Shown here piece by piece: positions 9,201-17,588 of a DNA stretch of 64,000 nt. Every line of letters begins with the position of its first letter. Position 1 is the first letter of the stretch. Source of the DNA: Histomonas meleagridis (Eukaryota > Parabasalia > Tritrichomonadida > Dientamoebidae); NCBI GenBank assembly GCA_020186115.1, contig WSYJ01000081.1, forward strand, positions 310,001-374,000. The letters run 5' to 3'. Both the position numbers and the translations under genes were made by a program. The notes below the pieces were generated by a model, which ran no database searches, had not been told where the DNA came from, and was given only the letters and a program-made list of their open reading frames with translations.

Positions 9201-11884
9201 CTGTAATTGATAAGTTTATATCTATCGTTGATCTGTTAACGTCATTAGGTTTTCCAAATGTAGAAAAAATTGGCAAAAAAATTTTGTTTTTATATTATGA
9301 AGAAAAAAATGACATTAATATGTTTAAGAGATGTTTTAAATTTATAGTATTACATTTAATAAATGAAAATATTTCTAAATCACTAAAATTTTTAATAGAA
9401 AAATCACCTTTTAAAACGAATATTATAAAAAATAATTCGAAAATTAAAATAAAACTTTTTTCTGATTTATATAATATAATAAAAGATAATGAAATGATAC
9501 AAAGTTATTCATTTTCATTATTAACTAATCAAAAAGGAGAATTAATTGACACGAATTATATAAATATGTTATTAAATAGCGAAATTAACGATAAACAAAT
9601 AGAAAAATTACAAAAAATTTTAATATATTTAACAACTAAAAATAAGACAATTGAAATTAATGAATTTTTATTAAATGCAATTCCAAAATATTTAAATAAT
9701 ATCGAATATTTATCTTATCGATTATTAGACTTTAGGGATTTACTGATCAAAAGATTTAATAATAATATATTCTTCGATGAAACAAATGTTAAATTTGAAG
9801 AAATTGAAAATGTTCAAAACAATTTACAAAATTATCGAAAGTTTCATCATTTAATACAAAAGCAAATGAATGAAACAACTCCGTGGAAATATAACAATAA
9901 TTTACAGAGAAAACATAAAATATTTAAATATTGTTCAGGTTTTGTTCAGCCATTTTATAAAATGTCTTCTCGTGTACCACAAAATTCGAATCTGAATATG
10001 AAGATCGATTATGATAAACATTTGTTTTCGATAAAATGTAAAAAAGTTCGAATTTCTAACACAAAGAATATTATATTTTCGATTGATAATAAATCAATTC
10101 ATTTAATTTCTTCTGATTTTCATAAAATTATCGATTTTAATGAAGTTACAAATGTTTACAAGAAAAACCGATTTCATTTATTTAATTCTTTTGAATTTTG
10201 TCTGACGACAGGTAATTCTTTTTTAATTGATTTTGATCAAAAAGAAATTAACAAAGTTGTACATGCAATTCAAAAGTTTACGACTATTCCAATTCAAACA
10301 GAAACTTTTTCAAGTTACATTGAATCAACAGGAATTACGCAAAAGTGGCAAAGCGGCCGTTTATCAAATTTTGAATACATTATGTTTTTAAATCAATTTG
10401 CTGGAAGAACATTTCATGATTGTTCATTATATCCAATATTTCCATGGGTGATAACTGATTATGAGAATAATACAATACGTGATTTAACGAAACCTATTAA
10501 TTTAAATTTTAATTGTGAATTTAGAAATGGACCTTCAAATCCATATATAATATCATATTATTTGTCACATATTTATCCTTATGATTTACTTGGCTATAGA
10601 AATAAAATGGAATCAATTGAAGATGCATTTAAAGAATCTATAAAAGATAATAATTCATATGAACTAACGCCGGAATTCTTCTTCGCTTCGGATTTCTTCG
10701 ATAATGTGCAATTGCCAAACATTAAAAATCGAAGAATGACTTCGGATGAATTTGTATATTTCAACAGAAAAGTTTTGGAATCTGATGAAATATCCGATAA
10801 TTTAAATCATTGGATCGATTTAATGTTCGGAGTTAATAACATTAAAAGTAAATATTCCAAAAATTTGTTCGATTCAGTTTGGAATGATTTCGATATATCA
10901 AATGAAACTATAAAAAAGAATCTCCAAAAATGCGGACAAATGCCAACGCAAATATTTACTTCGAAACATCCGAAAAAGAGCAAAAACAAAAATTTAATAA
11001 TTAATTCAAATCAAATTATAAATATCGATAAAGAGATTATTAGCTTAGCATACATTACCTTAGAAAATTCTACAGTAACTTTCCTTGCAATGAAATCAAA
11101 TTATGCATTTTGTGATTTAAAAATTGATGTTTCGAATAAAAAACAAAATTTACAAAAAAATCAAATAACCGTAAAAACCGTATTGAACAACACAAATTTG
11201 AGAACTATACAAAACGGTTTTGGGCTGTTTGACGATAAGAATTTGATAATAATAACCGATAGGATTTCAAAGGAGTTGTCATTCAAATTTGGTACAATTA
11301 AAAACATTCAATTTTCGGGACGATTGGTTGGCATTTTAAATGAAATTGGAAACATTTCAATTTTCGATTTTTGTTCGAGTAAACTTAAAGGAAAAGTTCT
11401 AATAACTAATGATACTGTATCATCATTTGCAATAAGTCAGCGTTTTCAAACTGTTTCATGTGGTACAGTTGAAGGATATATTCAATCATTTGATTTTAAA
11501 TCGAATCTTCACTTCATTCTCAACATCTCAGAAACGCCCATTAAGATACTCATTACAGAGTCATGGGGTTTCACTGTTGTTCACACTCGATCAAAATTAA
11601 TTGTTATTAGTCCATCTGGAAAAATCATAAAATCAAAGCAAATTACCTTTGACATCTCTTATTGGTGTACATGGAGAAGCTTCAACGGATTTGATTACAT
11701 TGCAATTGTCGATGATCAATCAAATCTTTTTATTTGTGAGGCATTTTACCTCGAAATGTCAAACATCAGTTTCTCTTCTTGCTCAAACGTTGAGTACATT
11801 GCGTACTCGAACGAATGGAACTGCCTATTTGTGTTTACTCGCAAAGGTCTTCTTCACTTAGTTCCTCTTCAGCTAAACAAATGA
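6257..11884 (+). CDS. BEACH-domain protein (large trafficking regulator)
   Basis: 1875 residues. About residues 1-1220 are very AT-coded, Asn/Ile/Leu/Lys-rich and predicted helical, with a possible lectin-like beta segment around 455-620. A PH-like region (about 1235-1350) precedes the BEACH domain (about 1355-1620), seen in TQKWQSGRLSNFEYIMFLNQ, then AGRTFHDCSLYPIFPWVI, and GPSNPYIISYYL. The C-terminal 250 residues contain WD40-like beta repeats. The order PH-BEACH-WD is typical of LYST/neurobeachin-type proteins, which act in vesicle and lysosome trafficking. The frame upstream of the ATG stays open to a TGA at 6215, supporting a split gene with the 5175-6239 ORF. Base composition becomes less AT-rich towards the C-terminal domains. 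Confidence 0.88.
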   Translation: MKLNYKINNKSIFKILISENIFNYKITLYNKCENFEIIRFLRINSIDIIITENSNFLNRLLQKYKQNPFLFSEIIGYITIKLNFFGKNVLINDKTLNSINYVLTILDLFYKKTQNSQQIIQNAKSIILIYLFTLLEDQTLIEECFCSFEFLKCFLLRIFEPSLEDKIISYIQKYLQNKSETKVKKLINFIHKIINMKYHKLPLKLLKCINISLCYNPKLSEKCIKLIPSIIQTNNKYNSKEFFDKTLNFFKNLSINNQNFNITKTQTLNLYLTIKNIDTNEQTINNLLYIISRNRIYLKQMFLIKIPNLILLFFSIINDKNNTKKYLKMFYKSCNYSIFNCIQCHQGEYDLFLLKLILNYNNNTFKFHGYEFSLKIDENVIKNIVIPNIVLISQYLTDPQIISNIIKVISTKEINFWFEILNNFLINFSKLYYKIILLGNKEITLKNINILQLEKGITFKFDIKIHSEITNTKSIIFGIYNNKCNGFYLCSQGKSIVLETKFVQKILQTFLYENFPSDVVTLKFSIKKNMNNEIYIKIETSHDEGDPSTFPIDFYPYEKENENLLIIFGSLHNQSNFYSEVNYLKIYNNDEILYDVHNNNNGKITMEQIKCYPLRSNIFDIFSMKKIMKLLIPFFIYFDKYPKNFHETFLDFLYYIICFSNSYQYIYKYFSLISYILIENNIQNLTYQIYLKFYSILSSSNNEMFCKSLINNILFNFDLWYTSNSFESIIKDWGTNLYILYLSYLPKFNEIISLIRIYLWFDPIEVDIIKGFNTSNRLRTKNINIKNCRKYLYNILKALINQSFTKENLIYLMSLCTTCNDIKGVNSFLSFLLEIINNIKYNKSMLCKLLYQQIKSKQEKRFIITLKIIHQIDIKNFYLHLEKILTLLNEDFFTIKLWNKCIKIVYNYQLIYPLCILIALNLNKEIEIAKILSELNIPKNLSVTNQIWSIWPLILITNLKKDYFDLVIKFIKNVMDKAFNYTVIDKFISIVDLLTSLGFPNVEKIGKKILFLYYEEKNDINMFKRCFKFIVLHLINENISKSLKFLIEKSPFKTNIIKNNSKIKIKLFSDLYNIIKDNEMIQSYSFSLLTNQKGELIDTNYINMLLNSEINDKQIEKLQKILIYLTTKNKTIEINEFLLNAIPKYLNNIEYLSYRLLDFRDLLIKRFNNNIFFDETNVKFEEIENVQNNLQNYRKFHHLIQKQMNETTPWKYNNNLQRKHKIFKYCSGFVQPFYKMSSRVPQNSNLNMKIDYDKHLFSIKCKKVRISNTKNIIFSIDNKSIHLISSDFHKIIDFNEVTNVYKKNRFHLFNSFEFCLTTGNSFLIDFDQKEINKVVHAIQKFTTIPIQTETFSSYIESTGITQKWQSGRLSNFEYIMFLNQFAGRTFHDCSLYPIFPWVITDYENNTIRDLTKPINLNFNCEFRNGPSNPYIISYYLSHIYPYDLLGYRNKMESIEDAFKESIKDNNSYELTPEFFFASDFFDNVQLPNIKNRRMTSDEFVYFNRKVLESDEISDNLNHWIDLMFGVNNIKSKYSKNLFDSVWNDFDISNETIKKNLQKCGQMPTQIFTSKHPKKSKNKNLIINSNQIINIDKEIISLAYITLENSTVTFLAMKSNYAFCDLKIDVSNKKQNLQKNQITVKTVLNNTNLRTIQNGFGLFDDKNLIIITDRISKELSFKFGTIKNIQFSGRLVGILNEIGNISIFDFCSSKLKGKVLITNDTVSSFAISQRFQTVSCGTVEGYIQSFDFKSNLHFILNISETPIKILITESWGFTVVHTRSKLIVISPSGKIIKSKQITFDISYWCTWRSFNGFDYIAIVDDQSNLFICEAFYLEMSNISFSSCSNVEYIAYSNEWNCLFVFTRKGLLHLVPLQLNK

Positions 11885-12086
11885 AGAAAATTCATTTTAT
11901 AACTGAATAAACTCTATATTATATATTATATCGAATTTAATAAATTTGTGCTGTTATATAACGATAGAACGATAGCCGAGATTTGAATTAAAACCGATAT
12001 ATTTTCAATTGATAACCTCTACGATACACATGCAAATATTATGAATGATTAAAAATAATTTACATCTGCAAATATTATTTATTACA
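11885..12086. other. 3'-3' intergenic with AACGATA pair
   Basis: Short gap between two convergent genes. It carries TAACGATA (11959-11966) and a second AACGATA right after it. This matches the Myb element reported for a Trichomonas adhesin promoter, but the position between two 3' ends argues against a simple promoter role. Confidence 0.3.
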
Positions 12087-13922
12087 TTACATTCGTTTAT
12101 AAGACAATTGCTTTGACGCCACAACATCCGAACTTCTGTCGATTATTTCCACCGTCACGTCGAGTATTCCTACTTTTTGACAAATGGATATAATGTACAT
12201 CAGAAACTCCTGTGTCTTCTGGCACAAGTTCGGGTCTATTCTGATGCACAAAGTTCCGACAATTAAATTTTCGTCGTTTTGCCATACGTTAAAGTATACA
12301 ATTTCTAACACACATTTACATCTACTTAACTCATTTCTAATATCGGCCAATTTCGAAGCCAAATTATTTGGTGTACATTGCATTAGTAACGACACGGAAT
12401 CGGCCAATGCAGGAAGCGCCAAATTAAACACAATGAACGAGAACAAAATCACGAATACTTTATCCAAAATAATATTATTACAAAAAGAAGCCACAAAAGA
12501 CAAAACCAAAGAAAAAATATCATTAAAAAGTATCGTATTATAATTGTTATTATTATTATTTTTTGATTTTTTGTTGAAGTTAATTGCGTTTATCATTGAT
12601 TCTTTTGTTTTTTCTTTCTTACGTGGAAAAGATACAAAGAAAAATATCATTAAAACATGACAAATTATTGTTGGAATTGATTTAGTGAATGAAACTTTTT
12701 GAAGTTTTACGTTCGATGTTAATAATATGTTTTTATATATCATTAATTGTGAAAATATACAAAAAATACAAATCGAAAATTGAATAATTTGAAGTATTCG
12801 TCCAATTCCATATGTGAAATTATTTGATGAGTTTCGTTGTATTGAACTAATGATATCAATAAGTGTCCAATGTAATAAAGCAATATAATATAATGAATCA
12901 TTAATACGCCAAATTTGATGATAAATATTTCCATTCGTATATTGATAAATTGAAATTATGATCGATATTATGGATGTAATAAAATGAATTGTGCTTTTAG
13001 TGGTGAGAAATGGTCGAATTATTACCTCGGCGTTTGATTTAATATTGATAAAATTACATGAAAGAAATGCAATGACTTCAGAAAAAAAAATGGACGGAGG
13101 AATAGATTTGTTCTTGTTCGTTATAAGATGATGGATGACTCCATAGAGATATGGGATGAAGGTATATGCACAAATTACTCGCTTTTGAAGAATGCGATAC
13201 TTTACACGTTGGTGGATGATCGGTGGAGTGAATAGAAAAATCCCGCCAACGATAGTTTCAACCATTGAAAAATCAAATGTAAACTTCTCAATAAAAAGAG
13301 AGCAGAATAATGACATCAACGAACTGATTAATGTGGATGATAATGAAACTGATTGCTCACTATGAAGTCCTGGAGTGGCCATTTTGGTATAGAGTAAGCT
13401 AAGCCAATGAAAAATAATTGATAAAATAATAAAAAATAATTTCATACGTGTTGTTACTGATATTATAAGAATGGATAGCAAAATAAAAGACATGGATATA
13501 AGCTTGCCAATTTCTGTCATACGAATTTCTTTAGAAAACATAAGAAAAAGTAGACGAATAATTATAAAGGATGTGGAATTACCAATTGGACTTGTACCTC
13601 TTGCATATAAAAATGAAGAAGCACTTAGAAGTTTGAATAATGCAACCAATAGTAAATAAATAAAATAATTGATTTCTGTAGGTATTATGGTATATCGAAA
13701 ATTTGTTGGTGTAAGTTCATCCTTAGCACTAGACCTTAGATGAGGTACAAATTTGACCAATAGTAAAGATGCAAAAAAAGATCCTAAAAATCCGAAAAAT
13801 AATTTGTACCATATAGAGGAACCATTTTCAAATAAAAGCATCCCAATTGAAGATAAGCCCTGGAAAATAACTGTCGAAAGAAAAGGGAAAACAGATTCTG
13901 TGCAAATGGTATTCCAATTCAT
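12087..13922 (-). CDS. ZnT5/Msc2-like CDF-family membrane protein
   Basis: 611 residues with about 11-13 hydrophobic segments over residues 10-530 and a soluble C-terminal domain. The end (PALADSVSLLMQCTPNNL, then NVWQNDENLIVGTLCIRI) resembles the cytoplasmic domain of cation diffusion facilitators of the ZnT5/6/7 and Msc2 branch, including the DS..LL.Q.TP segment. Like ZnT5, it has a long N-terminal set of extra helices. The metal-site HxxxD of the second transport helix is not visible, and in the fifth helix the His position reads as a hydrophobic residue before ND (ILFNDIFS). An Asn-rich stretch replaces the His-rich loop. This suggests a non-transporting partner like ZnT6, which works in heterodimers in the early secretory pathway. 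The ATG at 13922 is well placed. Confidence 0.55.
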   Translation of the reverse strand: MNWNTICTESVFPFLSTVIFQGLSSIGMLLFENGSSIWYKLFFGFLGSFFASLLLVKFVPHLRSSAKDELTPTNFRYTIIPTEINYFIYLLLVALFKLLSASSFLYARGTSPIGNSTSFIIIRLLFLMFSKEIRMTEIGKLISMSFILLSILIISVTTRMKLFFIILSIIFHWLSLLYTKMATPGLHSEQSVSLSSTLISSLMSLFCSLFIEKFTFDFSMVETIVGGIFLFTPPIIHQRVKYRILQKRVICAYTFIPYLYGVIHHLITNKNKSIPPSIFFSEVIAFLSCNFINIKSNAEVIIRPFLTTKSTIHFITSIISIIISIYQYTNGNIYHQIWRINDSLYYIALLHWTLIDIISSIQRNSSNNFTYGIGRILQIIQFSICIFCIFSQLMIYKNILLTSNVKLQKVSFTKSIPTIICHVLMIFFFVSFPRKKEKTKESMINAINFNKKSKNNNNNNYNTILFNDIFSLVLSFVASFCNNIILDKVFVILFSFIVFNLALPALADSVSLLMQCTPNNLASKLADIRNELSRCKCVLEIVYFNVWQNDENLIVGTLCIRIDPNLCQKTQEFLMYIISICQKVGILDVTVEIIDRSSDVVASKQLSYKRM

Positions 13923-14217
13923 CCTTTCTCTTTTCTATCGCAAGGTGATAGGATTTTTCTCAGGCACTTTTGATCGGTTTTGATTGAATTTAATTCCAAA
14001 TAAATCTTCAGCAAGTTGTATGTACAAATTTGTATTTCCATCAAAAATTGATCACTGTCTTTCGAGAATTTTCTAAATGGAATAATAATAATTTGATATA
14101 TTCAAAATTTCGTGATTATCATATCCTATGATACATGAATAGAAGAATGAAGCCACCCAATGAAATGTCAAAATTTTCAATGAATTCATTGATTAATTAA
14201 TTCAAAAATTTGTTTGA

Positions 14218-15330
14218 ATGAATGGTGAAGAATTTCGAACAATTGTAATAGACAATGGTTCTGATACGTGCAAATCAGGTTTTGCCTGTGATGAAGCACC
14301 ACGCTCAGTTTTACAAACTGCTTTACGTCGACCAAAGTATATTTCAAATTTTGAGCTCACGTATGTTGGTGATGAAACATGTTCTCACCCAAGTCTCCTT
14401 TTAACTAAGTTCCCGGTTAGTCATGGTATTGTTACAAACTGGGACGATATGGAACGGATTTGGCAATATATCTTTTACAAAGAATTACGTGTTGACCCAG
14501 CAGAGCACGCAGTTCTTCTTACAGAGGCTCCAAAGAATCCAAAAGCCAATCGTGAAAAGATGCTCCAACTCCAAATTGAAACATTCAATGTTCCAGCATG
14601 CTGCATTTGTACGCAACCTGTTCTTTCCCTTTATTCAACAGATTGTGTCACTGGTGTTGTTCTAGAGTCAGGTGATGGTGCTTCTTATTCAGTTCCAATT
14701 TACGAAGGTTACTCTTTCCCGCACGCCACTAAGCGTTTCAATATTGCAGGATTTGACATTACGTTGTATCTCCAAAAGATCCTTAACCAACGTGGCTACC
14801 TTACCACATTCAACGAAAGGAAAGTTGTTCGTGATATCAAAGAAATCATTGCATACGTTGCACTTGATTATGATGAAGAACTTGCAAAAGCAGACACAAC
14901 ATCAGAATGTGATATCTCATACACACTTCCGAATGGTGACGTCATCAGCATTGGCAATGAGCGCTTCAGATGTACAGAACTTCTTTTTCAGCCACATTTT
15001 GGAGGATTTGACTTCGACGGCATTGATCAATGTCTTTTTGCATCAATTATGGAATGCGGCGCTGATGTCCGCAAGGATCTCTTTGGGAACATTCTTCTAT
15101 CAGGCGGCAACACGATGTTTGAAGGACTTGCAGAACGTATCGAGAACGAAATGCTTAATCTTGCACCAACTACGATGAGGATCAAAGTTGTTTCACCACC
15201 AGAACGCAAATATTCTGCGTGGATTGGCGGACGTAAACTTGCGTCACTCTCTACATTCCCACAGATGGTTACAACGCGTGAAGAATACGATGAATTCGGA
15301 CCGGGAATTGTTCATCGCAAGTGTTTCTAA
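14218..15330 (+). CDS. Divergent actin, intact
   Basis: 370 residues, close to the 375 of conventional actin. Family blocks are clear: [97 protein letters not shown], and the C-terminal [10 protein letters not shown]. Divergence includes QTALRRPKY in place of FPSIVGRPK, a shortened D-loop, and ATP-loop variants (GSDTCKSG for [15 protein letters not shown] for DAGDGVS). It may be a specialised actin isoform of the cytoskeleton. Its 3' flank (about 40 bp after the stop) matches the flank of the actin pseudogene at 33.9 kb, so the two arose by duplication. Codon use is less biased than the 39.6 kb actin. Confidence 0.93.
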   Translation: MNGEEFRTIVIDNGSDTCKSGFACDEAPRSVLQTALRRPKYISNFELTYVGDETCSHPSLLLTKFPVSHGIVTNWDDMERIWQYIFYKELRVDPAEHAVLLTEAPKNPKANREKMLQLQIETFNVPACCICTQPVLSLYSTDCVTGVVLESGDGASYSVPIYEGYSFPHATKRFNIAGFDITLYLQKILNQRGYLTTFNERKVVRDIKEIIAYVALDYDEELAKADTTSECDISYTLPNGDVISIGNERFRCTELLFQPHFGGFDFDGIDQCLFASIMECGADVRKDLFGNILLSGGNTMFEGLAERIENEMLNLAPTTMRIKVVSPPERKYSAWIGGRKLASLSTFPQMVTTREEYDEFGPGIVHRKCF

Positions 15331-15954
15331 ATGTTTTTATATTAGGAATTTTCATTCATTTGTTTATATAATTCGTTGTTAAACACTTGACAAAATTTTT
15401 GGTATCATTTTGGTAATTTGTTTATGTTACTGATGTTTTTACTGCTGCTTCATGTGGAAATTTGCATAGTGTTCGATTCCAGGCTGAGGTGATACATTTC
15501 TTCTATTATCAATTTTAAGTAAAACATATTAATATTTTTAACTTATATCGATAGATTCCCTTTTGTTCGAATGCATAAACAAGTTAGTTGTTTGCAGAAT
15601 AAGATAAAAAACATAATTTTTTGGTTATTTTTCAAATTGTTAAGAAATTTCCAATCTTTGATGATTCTTTAATAATTTGAATTTCATGTAAATATAAAAT
15701 TCTATCCCTTATTAAATATATCAAATTTTATATTTCACAAGGATGGATAGTTTCTCCAATTTATTGTCATAAAACTATTTAAGGATTTTAATTTTATTTA
15801 ATTACTGATGAAAAATCAGAAAGACTTTTTACTCTAAATGGAAGTAAAATGATTTTTAGGATATGCAAACTAAGGTAAATTCAAAAAAAATTAAATATTC
15901 ATAAATTCCTTTTTATTAAAAACATTTCTCCATTTAAAGCACAATTAAATTTGC
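15331..15954. other. Intergenic, nothing recognised
   Basis: AT-rich sequence between the actin stop and the 3' end of the next minus-strand gene. A tRNA B-box-like string (GTTCGATTCC at about 15471) is present but no cloverleaf can be drawn around it. Confidence 0.5.
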
Positions 15955-16617
15955 TTATCTATTAAGTAATGCTTCAGTTTCAAATTCTTCTTTAGCTGAA
16001 AGATAATTTTCTTCTGGATATGGTCCAAGACATTCATCAAATGCTTTTTGGATCTCTTTGAGTTTCTCTCCCTGAAGCTGTTGGATTTCTTTGTTTGTTT
16101 CTGATGGATTGACTGAAATTTCAGAAATTATTGATCCGAGTGTTGCCAAGTCTATCATGTTTGCTTCTTCTTCTGGGACAGTTGGATCAGTTCCCATATG
16201 CCTAGCTAGAAAATTGTTGAAATTTTCCACTTCAGAAACTGATGTGAGATAAGGTAATAATGGACCAATGATTTGTGAAAGAGTTAAAGGATCAACCTTT
16301 TGTTTCTCAGCGAATTCGTTAATGATTGTGTGTAATGAATTCTTGGATGACTCAATCAATGGCTCTGGTGGTTTTGAATCAACGCCTGACCAATGATATA
16401 AAAATTCAGAGATGAATTGAGAACGTCGGTCTCCTTCTAGTTGTTGTGAATAGAGATCAGCAAGTTTTAATTCGGAAAGTTGTGATTTAACAGCTTCAAT
16501 TAATGACATTGCAACATTTTGAAGTTGTGGATCATTCAAAGGAGGAATTGTTACGGTATCTTTCTTTTGGATAATGCAATTGCTTAAATCCATTGCACAT
16601 GGAGTGGCTGATTGCAT
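15955..16617 (-). CDS. Uncharacterised helical protein
   Basis: About 220 residues starting at MQSATPCAMDLSN (16617) or eight codons later at MDLSN (16593). The frame is open further upstream to 16731, but that extension is basic and hydrophobic, and the motif TTACGACCGTTTAT and a GCACTTTTA initiator-like string lie inside it, so I prefer the shorter form. The protein is acidic and predicted all-helical (for example VDPLTLSQIIGPLLPYL and EKLKEIQKAFDECLGPYPEENY). No membrane segment, signal peptide or catalytic motif is seen. I do not recognise the family. It is convergent with the actin upstream and faces the same way as Derlin. Confidence 0.6.
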   Translation of the reverse strand: MQSATPCAMDLSNCIIQKKDTVTIPPLNDPQLQNVAMSLIEAVKSQLSELKLADLYSQQLEGDRRSQFISEFLYHWSGVDSKPPEPLIESSKNSLHTIINEFAEKQKVDPLTLSQIIGPLLPYLTSVSEVENFNNFLARHMGTDPTVPEEEANMIDLATLGSIISEISVNPSETNKEIQQLQGEKLKEIQKAFDECLGPYPEENYLSAKEEFETEALLNR

Positions 16618-16641
16618 GTTTTTGTAAATAAAAGTGCATAT

Positions 16642-16655
16642 AAACGGTCGTAATT
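16642..16655 (-). promoter_or_regulatory. AACGGTCG motif before 15955-16617
   Basis: AAACGGTCGTAATT, a Myb-site-like string, is 25-40 bp upstream of the preferred ATG of the helical-protein gene. Its presence inside the longer ORF helps decide for the shorter start. Confidence 0.4.
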
Positions 16656-16884
16656 CCTTCCAATTTAAAAAAATAATTCTTGTTAGAAAGCCATTGATTT
16701 TCATTAGATTTGAGTCTTTATGTATCAACAAACCTTTATAAGAGATAAAGAAAAAGAATTTGGAAATAAAGGCTTAAACATATGAGTTTTTAACAAACAA
16801 TTAACAAAATCATATGAAAAAAAGTTATTTTAATTATTTTTAAGAGTTTATCAACAATATTATTTGCTTTCATTAGATAAAAAA

Positions 16885-17514
16885 TTAAAAGAACAAATGT
16901 TTAAATAAAGACATTATGGCATTATTAACATAGCTTGGGAAGCTAAATATATTTAAATTATATCTGAGACCTATTACATCCTTTACAAAGAAGTAAAAAT
17001 GTGCTGCAATAAATCCGACAATGTTTGCTGTAAATCCGCGACTATTGACTAAAATCATTACCAACAAATACCATGTCGCAGGGATTCCAATTGGAATTGG
17101 AAATAGCATCAAACGGATATCTGGGTTGTGCTTTATCCAATAATAAAATACATATGCTGAAAATGATTTACCGAGAAACAAAACTGAAGAACGAGAGGCA
17201 TAGACCCACATGAAAACCCAACCAATTAGAATAAACAAAAGAAAGTCAGCAGGTTTTCCATTATAAAATGAGTTTTCTATTGCTAATGAATCTGATATAA
17301 GAAGATGAAGGTTAAAACATGTTTTCAAATTTAGTGCTCCGAAACAGAAAATTGAAGTAAAAAATCTCCAATATTGTTTATCATCAAATATATAATTTTT
17401 GTTGAAATATAATTGCTCTGGTTCTATAATCCTAAGGCTCAAAAGAACTGATACCCCAATTGACAAAACTGCGATACATAAAGTAATTGGAGAATTCTTA
17501 ATTCTTTCAAACAT
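16885..17514 (-). CDS. Derlin (Der1-like ERAD membrane protein)
   Basis: 209 residues. The Derlin pattern is recognisable: ITLCIAVLSIGVSVLLSLRI as first helix, then LYFNKNYIFDDKQYWRFFTS, the WR motif typical of Der1-like proteins, followed by several further hydrophobic segments. Length fits the family (200-250). Derlins are catalytically dead rhomboid relatives in the ER membrane that help export misfolded proteins to the cytosol for degradation. The serine/histidine protease pair is not expected and not seen. It is divergent from Ada2 with only 74 bp between the two ATGs, so the two genes share a promoter. Confidence 0.85.
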   Translation of the reverse strand: MFERIKNSPITLCIAVLSIGVSVLLSLRIIEPEQLYFNKNYIFDDKQYWRFFTSIFCFGALNLKTCFNLHLLISDSLAIENSFYNGKPADFLLFILIGWVFMWVYASRSSVLFLGKSFSAYVFYYWIKHNPDIRLMLFPIPIGIPATWYLLVMILVNSRGFTANIVGFIAAHFYFFVKDVIGLRYNLNIFSFPSYVNNAIMSLFKHLFF

Positions 17515-17533
17515 TATTTGGCCTGATTTAAGA

Positions 17534-17561
17534 TTTAACGGCTTTTTTTATAAAACCGTTT
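17534..17561. promoter_or_regulatory. Shared Derlin/Ada2 promoter with TAACGG and AACCGTT
   Basis: The 74-bp divergent promoter contains TTTAACGGC (17534-17542) and AAAACCGTTT (17552-17561). The first contains the Myb-type core TAACGG seen elsewhere in the window. The second is a related, inverted AACGG-like string. Confidence 0.35.
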
Positions 17562-17588
17562 ATTTGGACACACAAACCGCCAACCCAA

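Noticed and set aside
15465-15490. tRNA B-box-like string GTTCGATTCC
   Set aside because: No A box or complementary arms at the right distance; no cloverleaf can be drawn.
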